Shown: positions 50,640 to 64,000, numbered from the stretch's first letter. The stretch is 64,000 nucleotides of DNA from Acanthacorydalis orientalis (GCA_034766995.1 CM068323.1:21047346-21111345), one strand, 5' to 3'. Notes: generated by a model from the letters alone, not told the origin. A program made the numbers and translations.

Positions 50640-50950
50640 ATGTTTACTTCTATCTGCGCGAAGTGCGGCAAATGCCAGTTCATCTCGGTCATGCGCTGCA
50701 CAAGAACTGAGACCAGCGATGAAAAGCTCACTCGAGAATAACGCTTTCGGCCGCAGTAGCAAACTAACGTCAACGTGCATACAAAGTATATGTGATTCTT
50801 TACAATGGATTTGTACGCGTCAGTCCGTGTCGTATCGTATACAGTTTTTCTCAGTTCATAAGTTTTCAAAGTAATTTTACAGACATGATGTGAATCGCGT
50901 GTTCGGACAGACCTGTTGATTGTTTTCCGTTTCATGTAATACACCAACAG
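50640..50950. promoter_or_regulatory. CpG-dense block, possible promoter or enhancer
   Basis: This is the most G+C-rich non-exonic part of the window, with about twenty CpGs in 300 bp, including TCTGCGCGAAG and TTTCGGCCGCAG. It carries arthropod initiator-like TCAGTC (50820-50825) and TCAGTT (50851-50856), the latter followed by AGACA at +29, one base off the usual downstream promoter element position. Both strands are open for about 80-105 codons because stop codons are rare at this composition, and neither product is recognisable. It could be the start of an unseen gene, an enhancer or a short exon. Confidence 0.35.
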
Positions 50951-51114
50951 AAACTGTATTTAAACAATCTGAACATTTTTTTGAACAAGTTCTAAAAATC
51001 ATTCATGGATAGTCGAACAGATATTTAAAACAGGTTTCAATAATTAAAGTGTAATATTATATTTGCCTACAAATCTCTGCTTTCATTCATATATCGTCAC
51101 ATAATATAAATATA

Positions 51115-51116
<2 letters not shown>

Positions 51117-51171
<55 letters not shown>
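51117..51171. repeat. (TA)n microsatellite
   Basis: Pure TA, about 27 units. Confidence 0.95.
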
Positions 51172-51175
<4 letters not shown>

Positions 51176-51281
51176 TTAAATGAACTAAAATCGAAAATAA
51201 TAAATAAAAAGTATGTTAAAAATACTTAACATGAACATTTTAATTTAATAATTTGAAACTAATCATTTTTCTTACAGAAAT

Positions 51282-51322
51282 AATATATATATATGTATAT
51301 ATATATATGTACATATTATAAA

Positions 51323-51352
<30 letters not shown>
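51282..51352. repeat. Interrupted TA repeat
   Basis: TA runs broken by GTAT, GTACAT and TATAAAATACAT; the TATAAAATA word recurs at both sides of the last run. Confidence 0.9.
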
Positions 51353-51354
<2 letters not shown>

Positions 51355-51817
51355 AAATAAATCTACATTTTTACTTTTTACGAAGACATGTTTTAAAATA
51401 AATTTGTAATCAGATTCATATTTATTAATACAAAAAGGAAAAAGTATTTTTAAAAAATCAGCAGTTAATATTTTTAAATACATTTTTTTTTGTATTTGGT
51501 AAGAATGAAAAAAAAATATAAATTAAAAAATACAAGATTTCACGTTTATGTTATATGAAAAAATGTTTTAAAATTTATTTTCGACTTAAGTGTTTACTGA
51601 ATCGCATTATTCAGTTAATTATTCGTTTAAGAACTTATTCATTATTTTAAAATTAATATGTTACAGTTTAGTAGTTGTTTAAATCAGTTAACATTTTATA
51701 AATACTTAACGTCCAAAAATAAATTTGCTTATTATTTGGATTATATTTATTATATGTAAATTTTATTTAAATTAATAAATATACTAATAATTTGAATAAA
51801 TAAATAATAATATAGTG

Positions 51818-51820
<3 letters not shown>

Positions 51821-51851
<31 letters not shown>
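51821..51851. repeat. (TA)n microsatellite
   Basis: Pure TA, about 15 units. Confidence 0.93.
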
Positions 51852-51853
<2 letters not shown>

Positions 51854-52168
51854 TCTTGCGTCGGATACTTTTTACTTTGCACAACCAAACAAATATTTTC
51901 CAATATAGTATAGAACTTAAAATATATATTTTCTATTTAAAAATCAAATAATATTCAATGAATCAATTAAGGATTTAAATATATCTATGTGTATTTATAT
52001 AAAAAATATTCATTATAAAATTCAGTTTAAAAAGAATTTTAAAACTTAGATAAAATTCTTTAATTAAAGTCTTCAATTAAAAATGCAGTGATATTTCATT
52101 ATCATAAATTTTTATTTATTTTTTCTTAGTTTATGTGTTTCTAATACCTATCTGTCTATCATCTTGTC

Positions 52169-52326
<158 letters not shown>

Positions 52327-52660
52327 TAAGATAGCAATTTTTTTCTTAAATTTATATTCATGTTTTTATTTTCTCAGGTAGAAATCAAATATGAGTTACG
52401 ATTTATTTTTAACAATTATGTATTATAATTCCATATTTATTCTTTTAATATTTACGTTTATAAAGTACTTATTTACTTATTATAACATCTGACATTTAAA
52501 TCATTATTTATTTTTGTTTTTATAGACTTTTTCCTCTGATATTTTATTATTTTCATAATGTCACAAGTTTTTACATTTTTTAAATTATTTATACAAAAAA
52601 AACAACAGATTTTGTAAATCCGTACACACTTATTCATTTATCCCTTAAAAATAGTTTGTC

Positions 52661-52667
<7 letters not shown>

Positions 52668-52693
<26 letters not shown>
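52668..52693. repeat. (TA)n microsatellite
   Basis: Pure TA, about 13 units. Confidence 0.92.
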
Positions 52694-52696
<3 letters not shown>

Positions 52697-52881
52697 TAAA
52701 TATTTTTATTGTTAGTATTTAAACAATTTTATAAACGATTATACTTTTATTTTTCTATATTTAAATGATTAACATCCTTTTAGAAGAAACACAAAGATTA
52801 GGTGAATAAAAGAAAATTAATATAAAAAAGTATCATTTATAATTAAGAAAAATATTAAATGTCAATCACTTGTTAACAAAG

Positions 52882-52885
<4 letters not shown>

Positions 52886-52924
<39 letters not shown>

Positions 52925-52934
52925 CAAACTTTAA

Positions 52935-53000
<66 letters not shown>
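52886..53000. repeat. Two neighbouring TA runs
   Basis: TA at 52886-52921 and 52939-53000 with a short TTACAAACTTTAAATAA spacer. Confidence 0.94.
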
Positions 53001-53003
<3 letters not shown>

Positions 53004-53990
53004 AATTAAATCATAAAAATACAAGATAATTGTCTTTCTTCTTTGCTTACAATTAATAGAAAAATATTTTATAAAAATGTATTAATACTTATTTCGTCAT
53101 TGACACGAAGTCCATCTAAAAATAATTGTGTAAATAAACGTTTGGGAACAACAATTCTTTGAATCATTTATAAGATTCAATAAATGTAAACTTATGACAA
53201 TGATTCTATTTTCGGTTAAAGTTACCAATGTTAAACATATTAATATTCATATCAAATAATTTGTTAAAATTATTGCTAGCTCATTCGAATGTCAATTTAA
53301 ATATATAATCATGTACAAACACACGCATCTATAAATATTATTTGTAAAGGAATTAAAATAAAATTATTAATAAGTCATTTATATGAAAACTGGGACGTTA
53401 TAAAAGTAATATACTAATAGAAGGACTATTATGACTATTGTTTCATTGTTTTAAAATTAGAATATATACAAATTATTCAGGTATTTTTACACTTACAAAC
53501 AATACAAATAATATCTATATATTTCATTGGAATTTATAAATTTCCTGTACCAAAAATATAACAAATACAATGAATAAATATATATATATATTTATAAATC
53601 GATATGATTTATTTGAAATTGAAAATGTCTAAAAAAATTATATCGATTTTAAATATTAGTGTAAATAATAAAAAGTATTTAATTAAATAAAAATATAACA
53701 TTTGATATTAAATAGAAATTAAATAAATAATTTACTGAATAACAGTATAAAAGAAAACGAATGCAGTATAAAAGAATTTTGAAATTGAAAGGAGATTTTT
53801 TTACTCCGCTAATATTCATACAATGGTTATAAAAAATAAAATATATTTCTTTAATAAACTCACCTTATACATCATTAAATTTAATGGATTTTTTTTAATG
53901 CCTCCATTGAATTTATTTATCAAAAATACTGCTTATGTGTATACTAAAATTTTAAATTACTGTTATTTAGTTTCATTTTTTTATACTTCA

Positions 53991-54056
53991 TACATACATA
54001 CATAAATAAATACATACATATATTTATATATATATATATATATATACACACACATA
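53991..54056. repeat. (TACA)n(TA)n(CA)n compound
   Basis: TACA/TAAA tetranucleotides, then TA, then CACACACATACG. Confidence 0.92.
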
Positions 54057-55454
54057 CGTAATTGATTTTTTTACTTTTTTTTCTTTTTCATTGAGAAGAA
54101 GGACATAAAACATCAATACGAATTTAGAATGATTCTCTCATTGCAGCCAATTATAATATTTATTTATATTTGAATAAACTTAAATAATTATATTTGTATG
54201 CATAAAATATGCGTATATTATATAATAATTTTATTCGTTTTCCTTAAAAAAGTATGTATATTTAAAAAAAAGTAATAAGAGAAAAAAATTTCTTATGCAC
54301 ATGAAACGAAAATTCAATTTAAAAATAAAATAAATACAGTTTTACTTCAATTATTTGTGCATTTAAATATTTTTTTGTACCTTGACTTATAACATAATTA
54401 TACTTTTTGAATAAATGAATAAAGACAATGAATTTAATAATTACTCTAAAATTTGTTATTTTTTGAGTTTGCAAAATTTTAAGATATTTTTGATATAAAA
54501 AACTATATTGTTTAAATATTGCTCTAAGGCATATTATTCCAATTATAATTCAATCATTTATGTAATATTATATTTCTTGATTGTAATTTATTTTTAGTTT
54601 TAAGGGTATTTTTTAATATGACAATACTTTATGAAGATGTGTGTACGCGTGGGTTTTTAATGTATAGAAAAGAAGGTTTGATTTAAGAGTATGTTAATTC
54701 ATTAATATAATACATAATTATGAACATTACTATTCAAACATGATGTTAATTTTATTTATATTATTAATCCAATTGACGCATTTCATATGACACACACTTA
54801 TTAGTCTACTAACATTCAGTATACAAACAATTTCCAAATGTATACTTGTACTTCAATATGTGTAAATTAATTGGTAAGCATCTGTTATCATATGCGTCAG
54901 TTACGTTTCTGCTCAATAACATTAGTCCTATCTTGTCACAATTTGTTTGATATACAATCAGGATTGTTCATCCGTTTACAATAAATCCAATTTAAGCATA
55001 AAGCTGATAACATCAAGTGTTTGCTGATTTGTTCTCAATTAACACTTGTTGTTGTCAAAGTAAATCCAAACTAATGATGAATATCATCTAAAACTATAAA
55101 TAATATTTTATCATTTGAAAAATGAAATTTACATAACAGTTTCATTTATATTTTAAAGGAAATTGAACATGAACTGCAGATTTATTGAAAAGAACAACCT
55201 TGAACTAGTAATGAAAAAGAACGGTGCTAATTAAAGGTCATTGATTTTATGTCAGAAAAAAAATACCGTCTATCGTATTTGTATAGACGAGCAAACAATT
55301 TAGGATTAACGTGATTTATATATTACTAAAGATCGTATTTTATTTAAGAGTCTTATGAAAAATCTCGTTCCCGTATTACACGTACAATTGCGTGGTTGTT
55401 AATCTTTATACACAAAAAATAACTAAAAAAATATTCTTGTATTGATTTATTTTT

Positions 55455-55458
<4 letters not shown>

Positions 55459-55526
<68 letters not shown>
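55459..55526. repeat. Long (TA)n microsatellite
   Basis: Pure TA, about 34 units, ending in GTATTC. Confidence 0.95.
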
Positions 55527-55530
<4 letters not shown>

Positions 55531-55650
55531 TCATGACTATTTAAATATCAATTTGGAATTCGGAAAGAAACTTTTATCTCATTTAAATATTCACATGTCA
55601 AACTATTTTACACTATTTGAAAACGTGAGTAGTATATTCATCAGAAAAAA

Positions 55651-55688
<38 letters not shown>
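55651..55688. repeat. (TA)n microsatellite
   Basis: TA run with one early ACAT break. Confidence 0.92.
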
Positions 55689-55690
<2 letters not shown>

Positions 55691-56154
55691 CATATAAAGA
55701 ACCATAAATAAACCTCTTTATTTCTGAAAGTCATATCCAATTTTCTCTAAAGTGAAGGCTGTTGTGTTTATTTTCGTTAAAATATTTCTGATCTCGTTTT
55801 TATCTTGAAAGGAATATCCCCTTCGGTTCTTCAAAAGTGGATCGGTTGATATTTTTTTCAAGTAAAATAAAGAATTGCTCAACTATAATCTATCTAAAAA
55901 TATCACAATGTGGTAATGTTTGTATAAGTTATCTTGAAAAAATTATTAACTCTTTCAGAAAGTTCATAAATGCTTTTAAAATTCTCTCAAATTTAATGTA
56001 AAAAAAGTTAAAAAGAAATTAAGAGAAATTTTACTTTCATAATTGAAATATTGTAAATGTAGAATATATATTAGAGTATAGAAAATTATATTATTTACAA
56101 ATTTATTATACGGCCACATTTGATTTTTATTTTAATTCAGAAACACTAACATAT

Positions 56155-56175
56155 AGACACATACAGACACACACG

Positions 56176-56217
<42 letters not shown>
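56155..56217. repeat. (CA)n(TA)n compound
   Basis: GACACATACAGACACACACG words, CA units, then TA. Confidence 0.94.
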
Positions 56218-56220
<3 letters not shown>

Positions 56221-58139
56221 TTGTGCTTCGAAATTTAAATTTCGATTGTATTAATGAATATTCTCAAAAATTATAGAAAGCATCTAATTAATGAAAAACT
56301 GATTTTAAACTAAAATTAATTTAATTATACGAAATATAATATCTAATACTTGAAATGTAATTTAATATGTGAAATTAATCTGAACTTAAAATATTTTACT
56401 TGTAAATTCAAGTGGAAGTGCTTTCAATTTTATCTATATAAAGTTTATTTTTGGTAAGTATCTCTTATTTTCATTACAGCTATTTTTTTCATTTCATTTG
56501 AATAAATTTACTTAAACAAAATTACATATATATATATATAATCAGGCTTTATTTAATACCGTATACAATTTAAAATAAAAACTCAAACGTATTCTCTTAA
56601 ATTCAGAAATGCCCTTTATTAGTATACATCGTATGGTTTATATATTTTTTATATGTAGAAATATTTTTATTCGTGTTTCAAATATATAACAATATATTTG
56701 TGACATATTTTATTAAGGTCAATAGAAAATTTAATGAACAATTTCGTTTAAAATTCGTCTTGAATTCAATTACAAATACATTCATTTATTTTATTTCAAG
56801 ACATGGATCTATTTTTGTCGTTAATTAAACAGAAATGAAGTCAAATGAAACAAAAAAGCCTCTATATTACATCAAACTGTACTTTTTCTGTTGATGTGCC
56901 CTTCTTACAGATTTAGTTCACGTGTCAAAAAATAATAACTTTTGTACCTGACTTCTAACGTGACAGTTGTCGAATAAGCGTTTTAATAAATGAGATGTGT
57001 CATATAATATATTCTACACCGTTAATTTGAGAGTATTAAATTTCCACTTGATTGGTGTTCAAAGATAGGTTGAGTTAATTTTTAAAAAATTGAACATTAA
57101 CATAAAGTTTAATTTGTAAAATAAAGATGAAGTATTAAAAATGTGAAATATTTCGATAATATTTTCGTTTCATTTATATTAAATGATAACCCTGATATTT
57201 TATCGAAAAAGTTAATGTTTGCAGAACAAATAACCATGTGAACAATATATTAATTAAATTTCGATATTAATTTATTTCAAACAAACTCAACTTTAAAATA
57301 TAAAGTTTTATGAAACGATACCTGACATTGTTTTCAATTAAAATATTTTTAAAACAATTGATGTTTTTTAAATTAAAGATATTTCAATTAGAAATTTAAT
57401 TTATCTGATAAAATAAATTTTATACATTATAAAAAGTACAAAAATCATCTAACTTTCGTCCATAATTTGAAATGATTTTTCTAACAATGATTTAAATTAA
57501 TATAATGAAATCCTCTTTCAATAAAAAAACTTGAAAATTTATTTAAAATGTATTTAATATAAATACATTTTTGAGAAATGAAATATTTTATTAAATTGTT
57601 AAGTAATTTTAGATGTATATATTTTTATATTAAAAATTGTAATAATAAAATATAAAATGAAGTACTGCAATACTTATAATTATAAACAGTTTAGCTGATT
57701 GGCTAAATAAAAATATTTTAATAATATTTAAATGAAATATTCATGTTGAAGTAAGATAAAATATAGAAATTAATTTAAAAGTGATTAGTAAAGTTGAAAT
57801 TTATTTTTATTTAAAAAATATCTGAAGAAGAGTAGACTGCAAACTAATTGCAAGTGATTCATTTATTTAAAAAAAATTCATTTATTTAAAATCTATTCGA
57901 AATAGATGCACATTTTTCATTTCTCAATATTTAATCATAAAATGAATTCATTTCATAGTTTAAATAATATTTATTGCAAAGTTCATATTTTTTTACTAAA
58001 GCTTGTTAGATTATAAAAGAATATTAGTTATCATATATTATTATTTCATTCTCTTGTTTATAATTCAGACAAGACACTAACAAAACGATATATAAATGAT
58101 TATATAACATTTTTTTTACCTGATGCTTTTAAACACATT

Positions 58140-58460
58140 AAACGGAAATCGTAACACAAACTATTACACGGAGATGTACAAATAAAAATAAACACCTTGG
58201 ATATGCTTCATCACAGTTTATTTTGTTTCAAATAAAAAGAAAAATTTCTAGTACCAATGTTTTTTTCTTTACTGTGTTCGTATTCGTAAAACGTTTTCTA
58301 GTTTGTTTTATTATATATCGGTATTCGGGAACAATTTTGTTTCGACTAAATTGAAACGTTCGAACTTGATTAAACTTTATTGTTTTCCGTTATTGTTTAT
58401 GTTGACGCATGTTTCCGTGAAAGATTCTGAACCTTTTTACCAAAGATCCTATAAACAATG
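58140..58460. other. CpG-richer block
   Basis: Several CpG-containing words (TTCGTATTCGTAAAACG, ACGTTCGAACTT, TTTCCGTG) stand out from AT-rich neighbours. There is no open frame or RNA-like fold I can support. Confidence 0.22.
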
Positions 58461-59389
58461 GAAATAAATAATATGTAGGAAATGTTGACGAAAACGATGA
58501 CAATTAAATAAACTTGTACGTTTATATTTAACAAAATTTTATCAAGTTTTATTCCATGTGGATGATTCATGAATAATTTTAGAAATATTATAATTGCTTT
58601 TATGAAATCAGAAACCTTTTTATTGAACAGGAAATTATAGAATTTTTTTTAAATTAATTAAAGAATAAACTATCAAATAAAAAAAAGTTCTTTTTATAGT
58701 TCAAAATAGTAAATAAATATTGTATGTTGTTTATTATAATAAATAATATCCAAAAATCTGGTCAATTATCAATTTAGTCTTCATTAGAACACTTATGGTT
58801 GTGTTTAGATTAAGACTTTTCATGATGTTAAAATTATAAATTTCAAGTGAATTTACTTACAGATATTGTTTAAAATCACAGATATGGAATAGTTATGATA
58901 ACTCTTATGATTTATATGAGCATACTCGATGATAAAGTGATATTTAACAATGATTACTCCAAGCATAAATTATAATAGTTTCATGAACAATCTTTCGTTT
59001 TGCCTAATAGGCGTATATAAATTAGTTAGTGACACTATTGCAATTTAATAATTCAAAACTAGGTTATAACTAATAAATTTATAGAATCTATTCAATATTC
59101 ATAGTGTTAATTTATTTAAGGGATATAAAATTATTATCAGAATTATTAAATATAAATAAACATATTAAAAATATCATTATTTTTACTGATAATTTTAAAT
59201 GTCAGAATAATCGTTAAATTTAATGAGTTACAAAAATATACAATTTACCATTTATTTTATCTAAATTTGTATTTGCAGAATACAGTTTTTTAGCAGCGTG
59301 ACTAAATTAATTTTCACAAATAAATTCCTCACTCTCCCACAAAACACAAAAACATTTTCAACAAAAATTAAAATAATTGATTATTGATC

Positions 59390-59475
59390 ATTTTTGATTT
59401 CACGAATATCAACAACCAAAGTTTTTAATAATCAATTATTAAAAACTTTCCTGTGGTTAGTGGGCAATCAAAAAT
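59390..59475. repeat. Imperfect hairpin of about 86 nt
   Basis: A perfect 14-bp stem (59418-59431 with 59436-59449) closes a TCAA loop. It continues with AACC/GGTT, CAC/GTG and a 10-bp outer stem ATTTTTGATT/AATCAAAAAT, separated by asymmetric bulges. The length resembles a microRNA precursor, but the bulges are large. Confidence 0.5.
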
Positions 59476-61329
59476 TTATATTTGAAAATTATGTTTGTTG
59501 CTGATAAAATTAAACATTTTTGTTAATTTTTGAAGTACTCGAATTAGTTTTATATTATATAATTATTTAATGTTTAATGAAAATAATGACATCTGAAAAA
59601 ATGTTAAATTTTTATGTTTTAGTTTTATTATTTTTAATTTACATTTTGAATAATTGCAATCAATAACTTGTGATAGTTAAAAGTTTTATTAAACTTATGC
59701 ATTAAATTTGCTGTACTTAACAGAAATATATGAAAAAAAATATTAAAAATTAAATAATTTAAAATGATTTGTTTTAGCAAGGTTTCACTCTATTTTAACA
59801 GCGGTAAAATTTGGTATTTATTTATTAAATAAACTTCCTGAGAAAATAAATTTTAATTAAATATTGTAATGTTTATACACAAACGAAATTAATCAAGTAT
59901 TATTTTAAAATTAAGCCCAGTAGATACAAAAGATTTAATTTGTAAAGTTGGTTTTAAAACACAGATGTAGTCGGTTATGTAACTTCTTTGAATATTAATC
60001 CAAAGACAAATATTTTAATACTTTATAAACTAAAACATTTATTTTTACTTTAAATTAATATAATATAAATTTATTACAAAATATACTTTTTAAACAATTT
60101 AAAACAAGTAATTCGTGTTTGTAACAGTACACAAAAGAGTTAATATGAAAACTAATAAAATTCTTTTAGAGCTAGTTTCAAAGAAGATCAACAACCACTT
60201 GAAATCGAGATTTAATTCATTAAAGGGAAAAAGATTTTATTAAAAAACTTATTTTATCAACTATAAAGTTGCTTTTGTATATTTTTCACGGTTGCATCGA
60301 ATGGTTCCCTTTCATGACAAGTATTCTTGAGATTGTTGCATATAAATCTAATTAAGTATAATTGCAGGGATTTTGAAATGGGATTTTTTTAGCAGCAAAT
60401 ACATTTATGTTTACATAAAGGTGCACGAAATAATAATAATAATGTACTTAATTTTAGTATTAAATATTTTTCTATATTAAAAACCACTGAATTTAATTAA
60501 CATAACATCGATTTTATTCCCTGTCTGTAAATAATAAAATATATACTTTACAACGTTCGAAAGAAATAAAATTACATTTAAAATGAAAGAAAAGTTATAT
60601 ACATTATTTATAAAATTATAAAAAAAATTTCAAATTACATAGTATATAAATATATTTATGTGGCCTTAATTCAGTTTATATTAAGAGATGGTCCTTGAAT
60701 CTATAAACTACTTTAATACTATAAATTGAGAAAACTGTTATGAAAAATACAAAAATAAATAAATCAAGACGTAGAAAAACATAGAATAAAAGATAATCAC
60801 GGTTTATTTCCAATAGCCAATTATAGAAGGTATTTTATTGAAACTAATACTTGATACTAACATTTTTTATAAAAATAAATAAGTATATTTCTCAATCAAA
60901 AGACCGAGATTTTAGAAAAAAAAAACACATTTTAGTTTATTTTGGTGTTTTTATACGCTTTTATATATTTCCGTTCGCTATAAAAATAAATAAAAGAATT
61001 TGTTTGTGTTCTATTTTTTCTATAGTTTATTGTAGTAAGTATTTGCTTTTACGAGTAGTTTGAACGTAAATGGTTTATCGAAATGTATTTTATCTATTGA
61101 TTCCTCTCAACATTCAAGTAATCAGCAACAGCAGTTGTACAGAATTGTTTTTATTGAGAATTAATTTTCATTTAGATATACTTCATGGATTTTTATAAAT
61201 ATGATTCAATTTTTATTAATATTATTATTTATCTTTTTCATAGTTTCAAAAATTGTATTAAAATTGGTTTTAATTTTAAACAAATAAAATATATGTATAG
61301 TGTTCTATAAAAATTGATACATATGATGA

Positions 61330-61384
61330 TATATATATATATATACACACAAATATATGTGTGTGTATGCATTTGTGTGTATAT
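61330..61384. repeat. TA/CA/TG compound
   Basis: TA, then CACACAAATATATGTGTGTG, a self-complementary core, then a second TGTGTGT. Confidence 0.9.
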
Positions 61385-61626
61385 GAAGCCTACATTTGAT
61401 TCGTAAATAAATTGATGAATGAGAGTTGGTCTCGTATTCAATTAAAATCGTTTTCCGAAAGAGCGGTAATCTTAAAACGAAATTTCGTTAATTACAAATA
61501 TTTTATTTGATGTTCAATTTTAACTGCTTCCTTAATTGCTTATATCACAGTACACTTGAAAAAGTTTTGTTTATATTTCAACTTAGGGCGAGGTCAAAGC
61601 TGTATCCTTGTGCAACTTGTACAAAT

Positions 61627-61652
61627 ATATTTATATATATATATATATATAT
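61627..61652. repeat. (TA)n microsatellite
   Basis: Short TA run flanked by ATTTATA on both sides. Confidence 0.9.
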
Positions 61653-62455
61653 ATTTATATACACATATTACATTGTTAATGCTGTTTTGTGAGATAAAAT
61701 TAAATATATAGTTTTACCTTTTCGCCAAATTTCATGCTCAATTTAAAAGACAAAGTAGACGTTAGCTTGAAAGTAATAAATTTTATTTATAAACCCTTGT
61801 AACGATTTAATTTTTGTTACATGTAGTTTTAAAGTGGATGGTTTTGTGGATGAACTAAGCAACGTTAATATTTTAACGAGTTTATAGTATCGTCTCTTAC
61901 TATGAGGGTAATTAAACACTTAGATTATAAAAGAATTCTTTCTTCAAAATATTAAGTTTAAAGAAAGAATCTAAATATAAAGATAATTATTTCATAAAAG
62001 CAAATGAAAATATTTTTATTCATTTACCTGTATGTGTAGGTTGTCTTTTTATAATAAAAATATTAAGTAGCAAATAGCAGCATTTTGTCATCTTATATTA
62101 TTTATTTTTAAGAGTAATATTTGTTCAGTACATATAAAACATTATGAATAGTATTCAAGTAAAAAAATAAATGTTAGTGACATTAAATTGTACTTATATT
62201 ATTGAAGCTGCTAATTACATTCTTATTTAAATTTTAAACTAATTTACTGTAGAAGATTCATAGAATTTCTAGGAATATTAAAAAAAGGAAATATATCTCA
62301 TTTAAAGACACTCGTATATATCGCTTTTAACAATTCACATATTATTTTATTATGTAGTTTCCTTTTTATTATAATAATAGTATTATTTTTTTCAAGTTCA
62401 AACATTACTCAATAACTAACAATTGAATAAATGATATTAAAAACATTTAAAAATA

Positions 62456-62467
62456 ATATATATATAT

Positions 62468-62502
<35 letters not shown>
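62456..62502. repeat. (TA)n microsatellite
   Basis: Two TA runs joined at one AA step. Confidence 0.94.
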
Positions 62503-62798
62503 ACAAAGTAATATTTCATAAAAGGATAATTTCTTTAACATTGCAAAATTAAATAGTTACCAAATGTAAGTTTTCAAAAACCACATTTTTGAAGAATAAA
62601 TTCAAACAAGAATACTATACTCGTATATTCAGTCCCAGGTAACGATATTTATCAAACTTATTTCGAGTATACATGAATTCTTCTTGAATGAACTATGTGC
62701 TATGCATAAACTTCTTACTGTTGTGTATTGTTCTAAGTTCATTTAGTTTTGAAATTAATATACCAAGTTTATTCAAAGTTAATAAATCGAATATTTAA

Positions 62799-62801
<3 letters not shown>

Positions 62802-62861
<60 letters not shown>
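62802..62861. repeat. Long (TA)n microsatellite
   Basis: Pure TA, about 30 units. Confidence 0.95.
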
Positions 62862-62864
<3 letters not shown>

Positions 62865-63679
62865 AAAATTAATATTATTTCTCGATATAAATTTTTATCA
62901 TATTTGGAAACTTAAAAAATGTAACTTCAGTTTTGAACAAATTTTATACCTAGAAATTATAAATTATTAAAATAGTATAAGAACAAAAACAAATAACGAA
63001 ATCAATTTAATATAAAATTTAGAATATTTATTGGTTCTAGGTACTTTTTATTTCTGTTATTATTTATTTAATATTTTATGTCAAAAAGTTTTCATTTTTT
63101 TAATATTTTGCTATAATTTCCAAATTATTTAATTTTTTTTAGTATTGTTATTTAATTTTATTTAATATAAGGAATTGTTAATTTTTACATATAAAAATTA
63201 TCTATTATATATGGTATCTAATTATGTATGCATTTCATTTTTACTTATTTTGTATACAAATGCTTTCTAAAGAATAACACAGACTAGTTAAGACAGTTGT
63301 GGTACATTTTAAAAATATTTTTTTATAAAAATCACGCATTACTTTTTCTAAATAACATAAAACTAGATATAATAATCTAATAAATAATAAAAACCTACAA
63401 GTAATATAAGTAATAAATAAAAACGTTAATTTATAGAATATTTTCTCTATTACATCTACATTAAAGCATGATCCTTTATAAAACAAAATTTGACAATACT
63501 GTGTTATTATATTCAAGTTTCACAAATGAGTACAGAATTTGGTTTCTAGGGAATAATTTGATATAAGTACGTTTAGTACAGAGAAAATAATAAAATAACG
63601 GTTAAATAAATTTTGTACGCGGTTTTAGTTACAATAATCCTTTGTGCTGATTATAATTATTTAATGAATCTGTACGTAG

Positions 63680-63682
63680 TAA

Positions 63683-63720
<38 letters not shown>

Positions 63721-63723
63721 TTA
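63680..63723. repeat. Perfect 44-bp palindrome around (TA)n
   Basis: TAACGC at the left end and GCGTTA at the right end flank an uninterrupted alternating AT core, so the whole segment equals its reverse complement. It could form a cruciform. Confidence 0.85.
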
Positions 63724-63870
63724 TACATATACACACATATTAATGTATTTTAGCACCTCAAACGATTTCTAAAATATCAAAGTTCATGTTATTATACATA
63801 ACGTAAAGAAAATAATTGTTGAATATTTATTTTCACGTCATATTAAATAAATAGAAAAAAATAAAAGAGT

Positions 63871-63886
63871 GTATATATTTATATAT

Positions 63887-63953
<67 letters not shown>
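63871..63953. repeat. Long (TA)n microsatellite
   Basis: TA with TTTAT and ACATACAT breaks, then about 55 bp of pure TA. Confidence 0.94.
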
Positions 63954-63954
<1 letters not shown>

Positions 63955-64000
63955 TTATATCTTTATGCTTATGTTCATTTTGTATATTGTAATAGTATTT

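Larger units (their letters stand above)
56220..61320. other. AT-rich sequence with only one short TA tract
   Basis: About 5 kb with no supported gene and a single TA tract of about 16 bp near 56525. It holds a CpG-richer block at 58140-58460 and the hairpin at 59390-59475. The short open frame at 60851-61063 is Ile/Lys/Phe-rich and not convincing. Confidence 0.5.
61390..64000. other. AT-rich non-coding right end
   Basis: TA tracts at 61627, 62456, 62802, 63681 and 63871. No exon, RNA gene or mobile element is supported. Confidence 0.5.

Noticed and set aside
50630..50947. 105-residue minus-strand and 82-residue plus-strand open frames
   Set aside because: Both strands are open because stops are rare at this composition. 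Neither has a domain, and no splice partner is visible. The block was kept as regulatory DNA instead.

Overview
The window is 64 kb of animal nuclear DNA, most likely from an insect. It is extremely AT-rich (by eye about four fifths A+T) and carries roughly sixty (TA)n microsatellites. Its one recognisable gene is split by GT-AG introns. The protein looks like the insect receptor tyrosine kinase Cad96Ca (Stitcher in Drosophila). The composition together with the protein suggests a hymenopteran such as a bee, ant or wasp, but the sequence alone does not settle the order.

Layout: 1-19309 holds no exon I can support, only AT-rich sequence, microsatellites and a few blocks richer in G+C and CpG. 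The most notable block, 14041-14430, has a Grainyhead-type AACCGGTT and ETS-type GGAA sites. From 19310 to 33348 lie seven coding exons on the + strand: 19310-19563, 20067-20714, 24272-24388, 28318-28450, 29375-29709, 30146-30427 and 33124-33348. Joined in phase they give 663 full residues and a stop. In order these are a single cadherin-like domain, a glycosylation-rich stalk, one membrane segment, a juxtamembrane segment, a complete tyrosine kinase domain and a short tail with a YYNM motif. The initiator methionine and signal peptide are missing and must lie on at least one upstream exon. A candidate polyadenylation signal lies at 33609.

From about 33.6 kb to the end there is no recognisable gene. 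This part is intergenic or belongs to introns of an unseen gene. It contains more TA tracts, an 8-bp tandem array (34827-35018), a TATC array (52169-52258), a perfect 44-bp palindrome near 63.7 kb, a long imperfect hairpin near 59.4 kb, and a CpG-dense block at 50640-50950 that could be a promoter or enhancer.

There are no CRISPR arrays, convincing tRNA or rRNA genes, transposon ORFs or gene clusters. I do not see an undescribed multi-gene system. The points most worth following up are the regulatory-looking blocks, possible kinase-less transcript forms of the receptor, and the inverted repeats.
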